Position numbers and translations under genes: made by a program. Positions 16,724-24,959 of a DNA stretch of 64,000 bases are shown here, piece by piece. Position 1 is the first letter of the stretch, and every line of letters begins with the position of its first letter. This stretch comes from Tetragenococcus halophilus subsp. halophilus DSM 20339. GTDB lineage: Bacteria; Bacillota; Bacilli; Lactobacillales; Enterococcaceae. The stretch covers positions 62,001 through 126,000 of the forward strand of contig NZ_PXYA01000002.1 in assembly GCF_003841405.1 (NCBI RefSeq). Direction: 5' to 3'. A model generated the notes under the pieces. It did no database searches, was not told the DNA's origin, and was given only the letters and a program-made list of their open reading frames with translations.

Positions 16724-18580
16724 TTATTGAGGAGGTTCACCATCGCCAGCCTCGCCATTAGGAGCGCCGCCAGGACCTCCCATCATACTATCTACTGAAA
16801 CTGTTTCTCCTGTTTCAGAAAGGTTGGTCACCGTATCAGACAAGGTCAGTGTTCCCAATTCTGTGCCATCAACAATTTCCTCATCTTGGTAGTAACCATT
16901 TTGCTCCGTTCCTTTGGCATCTGTTCCACTGACCAAAGTATAACTTTCATCTACTTCTAACTCAGACGAAGAGATGACAATATGGTCAAAGTCTTTACTT
17001 GGTTTGTAAGTAGCAATAACATTACCATCACTATCTTGCAAACTAACAATGGTTCCGGCAGATTGGGTCTCACTAAAGTAAACCCCTAACGAAGCTTGGG
17101 AAGAAGAATCAGAAACATTCATCGCCATACCACTACTTCCTGCTGCGATTAACGTTCCACCAGAAACTTCGAAATCTCCTTCGTAATCAAGTGCGCCGTT
17201 GTTATCTTCTGTCGGTCCATCAACTGTCACCGTTCCTCCTGTCATTTCGATATTTCCATTACTATCTAAGCCATCGCCTTGCGCGTCTACATGGAGAGTT
17301 CCTCCATTGATAGCAAGTAATAGACTATCATCTGCCTGCTCTTCACCAGGGGCCCCTTCTTGTCCTCCTGTTTCCTCAGTGTCGCTACTGCTACCGTCGC
17401 TGGTGTTTAACCCATCATCACTTGCAACTACGGCAATATCTCCATCATTAATCGTAATCACACTGGCTTCCAAACCTTCATTAGAGTCAGTCACATTGAT
17501 TGTGCCACCATCAATGGTTAGATCATTGTCAGCATGGATGCCATCATCTCCAGAATCAAGAGTAAATTCACCGTCTTTGATCGCAATATCCCCATCGCTA
17601 TGCAAACTGTCATCTGCTGTAGTCAGTTTGAAAGTACCGTTTTGAATTAAAAGGCTATTTCCTGCTTTGATCCCTTTATAGCTTTCTTCATCAGAAGTTT
17701 CGTTTTCTCCTGTTTTAATCGTTATTTCTGCTTGTTGTATATTTACAACTGTCTCAGCTTGCACCCCATCTCGTCCAGAGGTGATCTTAAATGTACCTCC
17801 ATCTATGGCAATATACCCCTTATCTTCTTCATCAGAGTTATTGGATTGGATACCATCGCCTTCTTCTGTAGTAAGCGTATAACTCCCATCAAGAATCTGT
17901 ACAGAATCTTTCCCTTTTAAGGCATTATTTTTGGCATTAACCGTATACTCGCCTGAAACTAAAATCAAATCATCTTTGCTACGAATACCGTTATTATAAT
18001 TCCCCGAAACTTTCAATTCTCCGTCTCCATTGAGCACTAGATCTTCTTTACTGTAAAAGGTCGCGTCTGGTTCCGTTTCGTCACCATCTAGTTGATAATC
18101 ATCTCCATCAGTCAGAGTATTCGTTGTATCACTGGCCAAGGTAGTAACCACTTTTTCTGCTTGTTCAACTAAAATAGCCGGGCCTTGTTGATTAGTAATT
18201 GTCACATCATTTAAAACAAGATGTACTTTTGCATCTTCATTAACATTGACAACCACTTGGCCATCAGTCAGCTCACCTGATAAAACATAGGTGCCACCTT
18301 GATTGATCGTTACGATTTGTCCATCGACAGACACGCCCTCTACTTCCTCAGTATTGTCGGATAGTTCAACGGTTGAACTATCCGAATCATACTCAGTGTT
18401 AAGATCTTCCTTCTCGTAGGTACCAAACGTATCTGATATATCGGCCGTATCTTCTGATGTAGACTTACTGGTCTGTGTCTGTGTATCTGCTGAGTTTTCT
18501 GTAGAAGCGGAGCTAGGAGAGCAAGCACTAATAAATAGTGCGATCACTAAAGAAGCAACAACTCTTTTTTTCATTAACAT
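16724..18580 (-). CDS. Cthe_2159-like carbohydrate-binding lipoprotein
   Basis: 618 residues with a lipoprotein signal (MKKRVVASLVIALFISAC). The body is a long run of short beta-strand repeats with Asp-Gly motifs (e.g. DSGDDGIHADNDLTIDGG), the parallel beta-helix pattern of the Cthe_2159 domain, which binds acidic polysaccharides and calcium. It ends in a Gly/Pro/acidic tail. It is the last gene of a three-gene unit with a DUF4956 membrane protein and a VTC-type protein, a grouping found repeatedly in Firmicutes. Likely a cell-surface protein; the exact ligand is unknown. Start ATG 18580 follows GAGGAT. Confidence 0.85.
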   Translation of the reverse strand: MLMKKRVVASLVIALFISACSPSSASTENSADTQTQTSKSTSEDTADISDTFGTYEKEDLNTEYDSDSSTVELSDNTEEVEGVSVDGQIVTINQGGTYVLSGELTDGQVVVNVNEDAKVHLVLNDVTITNQQGPAILVEQAEKVVTTLASDTTNTLTDGDDYQLDGDETEPDATFYSKEDLVLNGDGELKVSGNYNNGIRSKDDLILVSGEYTVNAKNNALKGKDSVQILDGSYTLTTEEGDGIQSNNSDEEDKGYIAIDGGTFKITSGRDGVQAETVVNIQQAEITIKTGENETSDEESYKGIKAGNSLLIQNGTFKLTTADDSLHSDGDIAIKDGEFTLDSGDDGIHADNDLTIDGGTINVTDSNEGLEASVITINDGDIAVVASDDGLNTSDGSSSDTEETGGQEGAPGEEQADDSLLLAINGGTLHVDAQGDGLDSNGNIEMTGGTVTVDGPTEDNNGALDYEGDFEVSGGTLIAAGSSGMAMNVSDSSSQASLGVYFSETQSAGTIVSLQDSDGNVIATYKPSKDFDHIVISSSELEVDESYTLVSGTDAKGTEQNGYYQDEEIVDGTELGTLTLSDTVTNLSETGETVSVDSMMGGPGGAPNGEAGDGEPPQ

Positions 18581-18592
18581 TCACATCCTCAT

Positions 18593-19267
18593 TTATAATT
18601 CATCTCGATTAGTGGCAACTTTTCCTAAAACAACGGGCAAATTTCCATTACGGATGCGAATAGAATCGATCAAATTTTTTTCCTGTTGCTGATCTTTCAA
18701 AAGCAAAATATAACGCAACTCGTATAAACTTCCCATAGTTGTTGTCCTTACAGTATCAAGGCGATAACTGTAAGCAAATTCCTCAAAAATATCATTAAAT
18801 AGTTCCGGATAATCTAGGTCTTCAGAGATCGTTATCTTCAATTCACGTTCTGCTGAATTTTGATCGGCAAAATTCGATCGATAAATTACTAGTAAGAAAG
18901 TAGCTACAATAACAGAAAAAACAGCGATATAAGAAACGTAGCCCATGCCGGTGGCTAAACCGACGCCCATTGACCAAAAAATACTAGTAATCTCGCGAGA
19001 ACCGCCAGCCACTGAACGGAAACGAATCAGACTAAAAGCCCCTAATACAGCTATCCCAGTTCCTAGATTACCGTTTACCAGCATAATCACCGATTGAACA
19101 AGGACTGGTAAAACAGCTAAGGTAATGACAAAATTCTTCGTGTAAACATTGCGATACATATGAATAAAAGCAACTAACATGCCCAAAATTAATGAAGCGG
19201 TAATACAGATTAGAAGCTCTTTTAATTGGATATCTGTGGCTCCTTCAGTAAATAAACTAGACAACAT
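18593..19267 (-). CDS. DUF4956 membrane protein
   Basis: 224 residues. The first 125 form about four membrane helices with the family-typical NLGTGIAVLGAFSLIRFRS and GGSREITSIFWSMGVGLATG. The rest is a cytosolic ferredoxin-like domain. It overlaps the VTC-type gene by 11 bp and is followed by the Cthe_2159-like gene after 12 bp, so the three are co-translated. In such clusters it is thought to work with the VTC protein at the membrane; the reaction is not established. Confidence 0.85.
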   Translation of the reverse strand: MLSSLFTEGATDIQLKELLICITASLILGMLVAFIHMYRNVYTKNFVITLAVLPVLVQSVIMLVNGNLGTGIAVLGAFSLIRFRSVAGGSREITSIFWSMGVGLATGMGYVSYIAVFSVIVATFLLVIYRSNFADQNSAERELKITISEDLDYPELFNDIFEEFAYSYRLDTVRTTTMGSLYELRYILLLKDQQQEKNLIDSIRIRNGNLPVVLGKVATNRDEL

Positions 19268-19979
19268 TTAATAGTTCCTCCCTCTTAAATAAATGACGCT
19301 GGTAAGTTTGGGCATATTTTAAAAAACTGCTTTTTTGAATATGATATTTAGTTAGCAAGGCCGTAAACCACAAAGGATAGGCCCCCATAGCTTTGACTTC
19401 CATCAATACCCCCACTTCAGGAGCGACCAATTTCCCTGAAAGTTTGTTATCTAAGGCCAGATTTTCGGTACAATAGCGAATATTTTGATCAAAGGTAACT
19501 CGAAATTCACTATCATCTGCCATAAATAACGATAAACGATCGTAGGTGATCAATACTTTAGGCGAGAGTGTCGGTTGCCGATAAAACAACCATGTAATTT
19601 CTCGTGCAATTTGAACACTTGTTAGCTGATCAGAAAATTTACCAGAGACTTCCCAATTTAGATATTCCTCATAAGTAAATACCAAGCGCTGTTTATAGAC
19701 AATTCCAGCGACTTTCTTTTTAATTTCTAAAAACACCAGACTGTCTGCTCGCGCAATGCCATAACTTCGGACACGAAATTTTTCTTTGTATTTCGGTTTA
19801 CTTATGGATCGTTGGATAAAGTAATAATCCGGAGTGTCATAATACAATGATTGAATCGTATGCAGTCCATATTGATCAACAGACATATATTGATGTAAGT
19901 CATCAAAAAAGGACTGAAATTGTGATTGGGTCAGTAGATATTTATTTTCTTTTCTTTGAAAAATTTTTTTTAGTTTCAT
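19257..19979 (-). CDS. VTC-domain protein (polyphosphate polymerase type)
   Basis: 240 residues, one VTC tunnel domain. The basic and acidic tunnel residues are visible: QSLYYDTPDY, KYKEKFRVRSYG, VFLEIKKKV, RVTFDQNIRY and VLMEVKAMGAYPLWF. The family elongates polyphosphate from ATP in eukaryotes; bacterial stand-alone members are probable polyphosphate polymerases or triphosphate enzymes. First gene of the operon; ATG 19979 preceded by AGGAGG. A CiaR-like box and -10 lie 32-64 bp upstream. Confidence 0.83.
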   Translation of the reverse strand: MKLKKIFQRKENKYLLTQSQFQSFFDDLHQYMSVDQYGLHTIQSLYYDTPDYYFIQRSISKPKYKEKFRVRSYGIARADSLVFLEIKKKVAGIVYKQRLVFTYEEYLNWEVSGKFSDQLTSVQIAREITWLFYRQPTLSPKVLITYDRLSLFMADDSEFRVTFDQNIRYCTENLALDNKLSGKLVAPEVGVLMEVKAMGAYPLWFTALLTKYHIQKSSFLKYAQTYQRHLFKREELLNVV

Positions 19980-20010
19980 GAAAGAACCTCCTCATTTAGT
20001 TGATGACCAT

Positions 20011-20043
20011 AGTCTAATCAACTAACCTTAAAGTTAGCTTAAG
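20011..20043 (-). promoter_or_regulatory. CiaR-type promoter of the VTC operon
   Basis: The minus strand reads CTTAAG-CTAAC-TTTAAG (20043-20027), an exact match to the streptococcal CiaR box NTTAAG-N5-WTTAAG. It is followed after 10 bp by a -10-like TAGACT (20016-20011). That is the layout of CiaR-activated promoters, where the box replaces the -35. Confidence 0.65.
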
Positions 20044-20185
20044 CAGGAGAAATGAAGGGGCAACTTTTTTACTTCTCCTCATTTTGTCATTGAAAAAAGC
20101 CGATCTAGCCGAGCGTACGAAAAAGCGACTAACCAACTTGGTCAGTCGCTATGCCTATAAAAGTTATATCATTCTCTAAAAAACA

Positions 20186-21636
20186 CTAGAGCCACTCTTT
20201 CAACTTATAGCGCATAAGTTTGTTAGAGGCATTTCTTGGCAGCTGTTCAACAAAATAAATTTTTTTTGGCACTTTATAAGAAGCTAAACGGCTCTTCAAA
20301 TAGGTCTGCACCATTTCTTCATCTAAAACATTTTGTGTATCTTTTACAATAAAGGCCACCGGAACTTCGCCCCATTGATCATCTGACCTATTTGTTACAC
20401 CAACCTCTTGAACGCCAGTAAGTTCGGAGACCACGCTTTCGATTTCAGAAGGATAAATGTTTTCCCCGCCTGAAATAATCAAATCATTTCGACGATCCAC
20501 CACATATAAAAAGCCTTCTTCATCAAGATAACCAAGATCGCCAGTTTTTAACCAATCTGTTTGAAAAGCTTTTTGGTCCGCTGTTGGATTATTGAAATAA
20601 CCTTTTGTCACCATCGGTCCTTTGACATAGATTTCTCCGACACCTCGGGTAGACGGATCGTGGATTTTTAGTTGTGCTGGAACCAGAGGCTTACCCGCCG
20701 AACCTATTTTACGTAGGGCATCTTGGGGGCTTAAAGTCACAATCTGCGAAGAAGTTTCAGTTAAACCATAGGATTGAAAAACCGGTACTTCTTTTTTGCG
20801 CGCTTGTTCAAGCACGGGTTTGGGTGCAGGTCCGCCTCCTAATAAAACGCATCGCAGCTGTTCCGGATAGCGTTCAGTTGCCATCTGTTCTAACAAGCGC
20901 TGCAACATGACCGTCACCACAGAAATCATCGTAATATGATTTTTCATCAACGCCTCATGAACTTTTTCTGGTTCAAAGGAAGTCATCAAATAAATAGGCA
21001 TACCATAGATCACACTCTTAAATAGGGTAGACAAACCGCTCACATGAAATAACGGCAGGACAGTTAGCCACTTATCTTGGGGCGATATCCCTAAATTCAG
21101 CGCTGATCCGATCGCACTCCACCAATGATTTCCATAGGTATGCACAACACCTTTAGGAAAGCCGGTAGTGCCCGAAGTATAAATAATGGTAAAAGGATCA
21201 TTTAACACCAATTCATTTTGTAGGGGAACCTCTTTTTCAGGTAACCGTTGCAGTTCAGAAAAAGACTTTTTCTGAGGAACATCGATCCCTTCTGTCTTGT
21301 CACTAAAAAAACCGATGTCACTAACAAATTTACCTTAGCGTCATTTATCTGAAACTGTAACTCATTGGCACTTAAGCGTGTGTTTAATAACACAGCCACA
21401 GCTCCTAGATAACTTAACGCATGAATAGCGATAATCATATTGACATTATTTTGCGATAATAAAGCAATATGACTCCCCTTTTCAACGCCTAGATTGGCTA
21501 AGCGCCTGGCCATTGATTGACTGGCTTGAGCTAGTTCCTGAAAAGATAATGTTTCTTTCCCATTATATTCAAGCGCTAACTGGTTAGGCTTCAAATCTGC
21601 CTGTTTGCTTAACCAGTGGGGAATTACTTCTTTCAT
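20186..21636 (-). pseudogene. menE: o-succinylbenzoate-CoA ligase, frameshifted
   Basis: AMP-forming ligase. The N-terminal part (from ATG 21636; ends at VNLLVTS) and the C-terminal part (from about 21300; P-loop TIIYTSGTTGFPKG, then YGLTETSS, DRRNDLIISGGENIYPSEIE and the catalytic Lys near NKLMRYK) are both well conserved but in different frames. They join if the run of seven T (minus strand, about 21309) had eight. MenE makes OSB-CoA for menaquinone. menB lies 93 bp upstream. Either the gene is dead, the run is variable, or it is a read error. Confidence 0.85.
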
Positions 21637-21728
21637 ATGAAAAACTCACTTCCTCGATAAATTACATAAACAACAAAAATATAGCAACCCTTGATAAGAA
21701 ACAAAAGCTGCTATATTTATGACATTGA

Positions 21729-22548
21729 TTAAGGAAAACGTGGAAACTGATCAAAATCCGGCTTTCTTTTTTCCTTAAAAGCATCGCGTCCTTCTTTAGC
21801 TTCATCGGTAGTATAATACAAGAGCGTTTCACTCCCCCCCCATTTGTTGCAAACCAGCTAAACCATCGGTAGCCGCGTTAAATGAGGCTTTCAAAAAGCG
21901 CAAAGCGGTTGGTGATTTTCCCAAAATTTCTTGGCACCACTGCAAGGTTTCGGCTTCCAATTGATCCAATGGCACAACTTTATTCACCAGCCCCATATCG
22001 TAAGCTTCTTTTGCGTCGTATTGACGACATAAATACCACATTTCACGCGCACGTTTTTGACCGATCATTTCAGCCAATAAACCAGCACCATAACCAGAGT
22101 CAAAACTACCTACTTTAGGACCTGTCTGTCCAAAAATAGCGTTGTCCGCTGCAATCGTCAAATCACAAACGACATGCAATACATGACCGCCCCCAATGGC
22201 ATAGCCTGCGACCATGGCAATCACTGGTTTAGGGATATTACGGATCAATCGTTGTAAGTCCAAGACGTTCAAACGTGGCACTTGGTCTTGATCCACATAA
22301 CCGCCGTTACCACGAACCGTTTGATCGCCACCAGAACTAAAAGCTTTTTCGCCTGCGCCTGTCAAAATAATCACACCCACCGATGAATCATCTCTAGCAT
22401 CGGCAAACGCATCGATCATTTCATTCACCGTTAATGGCGTGAACGCATTCCGTTTTTCTGGACGGTTCATCGTAATCTTAGCGACCCCCTTGTATTTTTC
22501 GTAAATAATTTCTTTATAGTCCGCTACTTTTTCCCAAGCAACTTCCAT
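21729..22548 (-). pseudogene. menB: 1,4-dihydroxy-2-naphthoyl-CoA synthase, frameshifted at a poly-G run
   Basis: Crotonase-fold MenB with [18 protein letters not shown] and [23 protein letters not shown]. The main frame ends early (stop at 21829) just after a run of eight G (minus strand, 21834-21841). With seven G the frame continues to the family-typical C-terminus [21 protein letters not shown] and a TAA at 21729, giving the normal 272 residues. The missing tail is part of the MenB active-site cover, so the short form should be impaired. It cyclises OSB-CoA, the step after MenE. Confidence 0.87.
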
Positions 22549-22852
22549 GCATGATTCCTCCCTCAGTTTATTTCAAAATTTCAAACAAACACAATAACCT
22601 TCATTATTTAAAAAGTTATCTTGGGTCTAATTTAGTACTTTTATTTCATTTTCTCAAGATAAACCGCTTAAAACAAAATTTTGTTAAATGTTAACTTGAG
22701 TGACTTTTACGGGGAGTCTTTTTTAAATTCATTCCCCATCTCTTTAATCTCAGGGAGCGAATTTGAAAAACGTTCCCTATCTCTTCGGACATAGAGGTTA
22801 AACCTGTGTTTTACTCCCCATCTTTTAATAAAAAACGAAATTTCAAAGAAAA
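22549..22852. other. menB/menI intergenic region with repeated hairpins
   Basis: No gene. At 22711-22840 the + strand carries three copies of a motif near TTCCCCATCTCTT (about 22732, 22773 and 22813). The first two close hairpins (GGGGA...TCCCC and GGGAGCG...CGTTCCC). TTTAGTAC-type motifs occur near both genes (22630 and 22895). Function unknown. Confidence 0.4.
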
Positions 22853-22881
22853 TTGACACGGTACTTTTCTTTCCATAAACT
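22853..22881 (+). promoter_or_regulatory. Promoter of the thioesterase gene
   Basis: TTGACA (22853-22858), 17 bp, TAAACT (22876-22881), 48 bases ahead of the start codon. Confidence 0.7.
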
Positions 22882-22928
22882 AAAAGTGATTAATTTTAGT
22901 ACATTTAACATGCAGGAGGTTGAGTAGA

Positions 22929-23309
22929 TTGGAAAATACATTAATGGAAGCACTTGGTATGAAAGTCGTTTCTGCAGAAAAAGAAAATGTTGTTATGACC
23001 ATGCCTGTCGATCATCGTACTCGCCAGCCAGCGCAGTATTTACATGGTGGCGCCAGCGCCGCTCTGGCAGAAACAGCTGCCAGTATAGGGGCTTCCGCCA
23101 ATATTGATTCTACTCACGAGACGATCTTTGGCATAGAAATCAACGCCAACCATATCAAAAGTACAGCCTCAGGAACAGTCACAGCCAAAGCGACACCTCT
23201 TCATATCGGTCGAAGAACTATGGTTTGGCAAATCAATATCACTGACGAAAAAGAGCAGCTTATTTGTATTTCTAGGTGCACGCTAGGGATCGTTGCAAAA
23301 CAAGATTGA
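22929..23309 (+). CDS. menI: Hotdog-fold thioesterase, probable DHNA-CoA hydrolase
   Basis: 126 residues of the PaaI/MenI type, with the catalytic segment QYLHGGASAALAETAASIGA (Glu in ALAE) and a central beta strand GTVTAKATPLHIGRRTMVWQI. MenI releases 1,4-dihydroxy-2-naphthoate from the MenB product. Its position divergent from menB and menE supports this. The start TTG at 22929 is 9 bases after AGGAGG; an in-frame TTG at 22920 overlaps that site. Unlike menB and menE it is intact. The symbol rests on context. Confidence 0.75.
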   Translation: MENTLMEALGMKVVSAEKENVVMTMPVDHRTRQPAQYLHGGASAALAETAASIGASANIDSTHETIFGIEINANHIKSTASGTVTAKATPLHIGRRTMVWQINITDEKEQLICISRCTLGIVAKQD

Positions 23310-23375
23310 AAAATCACCAATCTGAGGAATATACGGTTCTTATTCAAAGAAATTTTATTTTGTGCTTAGCAACTA

Positions 23376-23500
23376 ATGAATAAAGTCAAGATGTTGGAAA
23401 CTATTAATTTAGATACGAATTTGAGTATTCAACGAATGGTGAACCCTGGAGAAACGGTTCACAGAAAAGAATATTATACGGCAATAAGAGGAAAAGAAGC
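23376..23500 (+). pseudogene. Short decayed coding remnant
   Basis: About 40 codons (MNKVKMLETINLDTNLSIQR...) that resemble the broken stretch at 8742-8890. It then runs into the 3' end of the truncated acetyltransferase on the other strand. Family not recognised. Confidence 0.35.
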
Positions 23501-23788
23501 CAACCAAGCTGTACATGTAGCAACTTTTTTACCTGATGGATCGGTGACAAAAGTCATTCGTTTTTCCAATTCGTCTGGATAAGGCACAAAATTCTTTTGG
23601 AAATACCCTTGGGCTTCTGACAAGTTATCAAACTCTCCCACAGAAGTTTCTATAGCTTGCCAATCTCTTTCATCCCCAGGAGTATAAAAGCTAAATTGAT
23701 AACCTACCAGTAATTGTCTATCTGGTAATTTTTTGGAAGTGTTTCTTTCCATTTGAAATTTAACATAAGGAATTGTTTTATCTATCAT
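23474..23788 (-). pseudogene. GNAT acetyltransferase N-terminal fragment
   Basis: From ATG 23788 (AAAGGAG upstream) the protein is about 85% like the copy at 221-529. It breaks off at VATCTAW, where foreign sequence (the remnant at 23376-23500) takes over. The acetyl-CoA binding half is absent, so it cannot be an active enzyme. Confidence 0.75.
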
Positions 23789-23947
23789 TTTTTCTCCTTT
23801 CATTATCCAGTATAAAATCAATCTGTCTTAATAAGGGTAGGGTACTTTTCCCTCGCTTTTATTACCTTCAAAAAATATTACAGCAACACACAACATGTTC
23901 AGTATAAAACATTTTTTGTTTTAACTACTTCTTTTGTAAAGCGAAAA

Positions 23948-24014
23948 GAAAAATCACCCTACGACAACAGGGTGATTTTTCTGGTGGCTCAGCTGTACAT
24001 TAGTCTTATTTCGC
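23948..24014 (-). ncRNA. Orphan RNA II-like antitoxin RNA
   Basis: Minus-strand TGCTATACT -10 (complement at 24021-24026), then the complement of GGTGGCTCAGCTGTAC and AGTCTTATT. A terminator stem TCACCCT/AGGGTGA flanked by A and T runs (23950-23981) follows. It has the same build as the RNA at 1290-1357, but no Fst-like toxin gene lies beside it. Confidence 0.6.
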
Positions 24015-24062
24015 ATATTAAGTATAGCATGTAATTAAAATAAAAAATTTTAATTGCAATTA

Positions 24063-24398
24063 TCAAATAATGAACTCAATGATCTGTTCTATTTTCTTCA
24101 AGTCCACAGGGTTCATTTTCTCAATAAAGTCAATTTTGCGTTTATTGAAATCTAAAGATTTCATTTGATGGATGACTATTTGTCCTTTTGTTTTATAATT
24201 TTCTGAAAGACTATATCTAGTTGGTAAATCTATTTCAGTGGATGTAATAGGACATACCACCGCAAATTTTGTCGCCGTATTAAAATTTCCGCGCGAAATT
24301 ACCAGAGCTGGCCGTCGCTTTTGAATTTCCATTCCAGTTGAAGGATCAAAGTCGATCCACACTATGTCTCCTTTTTCTGGTGTATAGTGATTAGTCAT
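24063..24398 (-). CDS. mazF: MazF/PemK-type endoribonuclease toxin
   Basis: 111 residues. The MazF pattern is clear: YTPEKGDIVWIDFDPSTG, then RRPALVIS with the catalytic Arg, VVCPITS with the Thr/Ser, and QIVIHQMKSLDF. MazF cuts mRNA at short motifs when not bound by its antitoxin. Start ATG 24398 overlaps the end of mazE by 8 bp and follows GAGGTG, so the pair is coupled. An upstream in-frame ATG (24488) would lie inside mazE and is rejected. Confidence 0.9.
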   Translation of the reverse strand: MTNHYTPEKGDIVWIDFDPSTGMEIQKRRPALVISRGNFNTATKFAVVCPITSTEIDLPTRYSLSENYKTKGQIVIHQMKSLDFNKRKIDFIEKMNPVDLKKIEQIIEFII

Positions 24399-24627
24399 CC
24401 AGCACCTCTTTACCAACTGCTGGCATATCTTCCCATACATCCGATTCGTAAAAAGCTCCTTCTGTAACATTAGCAAACGGATCTTCAATTTTAGGTATCA
24501 AAACAATAGTTCCATCATTTCCGTATGAAACAAGATATTCTTTCCCAGGAAAAACTGTTGCCCCATCCTCAGCTGGTAAAGTAACCACGATAGATCTACC
24601 TTGTGCCCTTGTTTTTGTCTTTAGCAT
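24391..24627 (-). CDS. mazE: MazE-type antitoxin
   Basis: 78 residues from ATG 24627 with GAGAGGTGA before it. The N-terminal AbrB-like swapped-hairpin domain reads RAQGRSIVVTLPAEDG, and the acidic C-terminal tail (EDPFANVTEGAFYESDVWED) would cover the toxin. It precedes and overlaps mazF. Confidence 0.85.
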   Translation of the reverse strand: MLKTKTRAQGRSIVVTLPAEDGATVFPGKEYLVSYGNDGTIVLIPKIEDPFANVTEGAFYESDVWEDMPAVGKEVLDD

Positions 24628-24898
24628 AGAAATCACCTCTCTAATTTGATTATACATGGTAACACCAAAATAATCAAGCGTGACCAAACTTGTGAGTTCA
24701 CCCATTTCCTAGCATGAAGCGCTAAATTCTGTTACATTATTCTTTTTCCTATATTTAAGGTAATATAGATCTTTCGTCAAAAGAAAATAAACAATAAAAA
24801 CTTTCTCCTGTTATCATATAGTATAAATAATGGGTCTATAATATTTAGTGTTGTTACTAAAAAAATTAGTAATAACACTAATTTTTTATATAACAAAA

Positions 24899-24959
24899 AA
24901 GCATTTGTTTCCTTTATAATTAAGTTGGACACCAAAATAAAAGGAGAAAACAAATGCTT
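24899..24959 (+). promoter_or_regulatory. Start-codon-sequestering inverted repeat of the ISL3 transposase
   Basis: AAGCATTTGTTT (24899-24910) is the exact complement of AAACAAATGCTT (24948-24959), which contains the ATG. Inner CCTTT can pair with the AAAGG of the Shine-Dalgarno. The element's own -10 TATAAT (24915-24920) lies between the arms, so only transcripts entering from outside carry both arms and would fold shut. Confidence 0.65.

Noticed and set aside
17199..17645. 148-codon open frame on the + strand
   Set aside because: It is the antisense shadow of the repetitive Cthe_2159-like gene; no ribosome site and Ser/Pro-rich low-complexity content.
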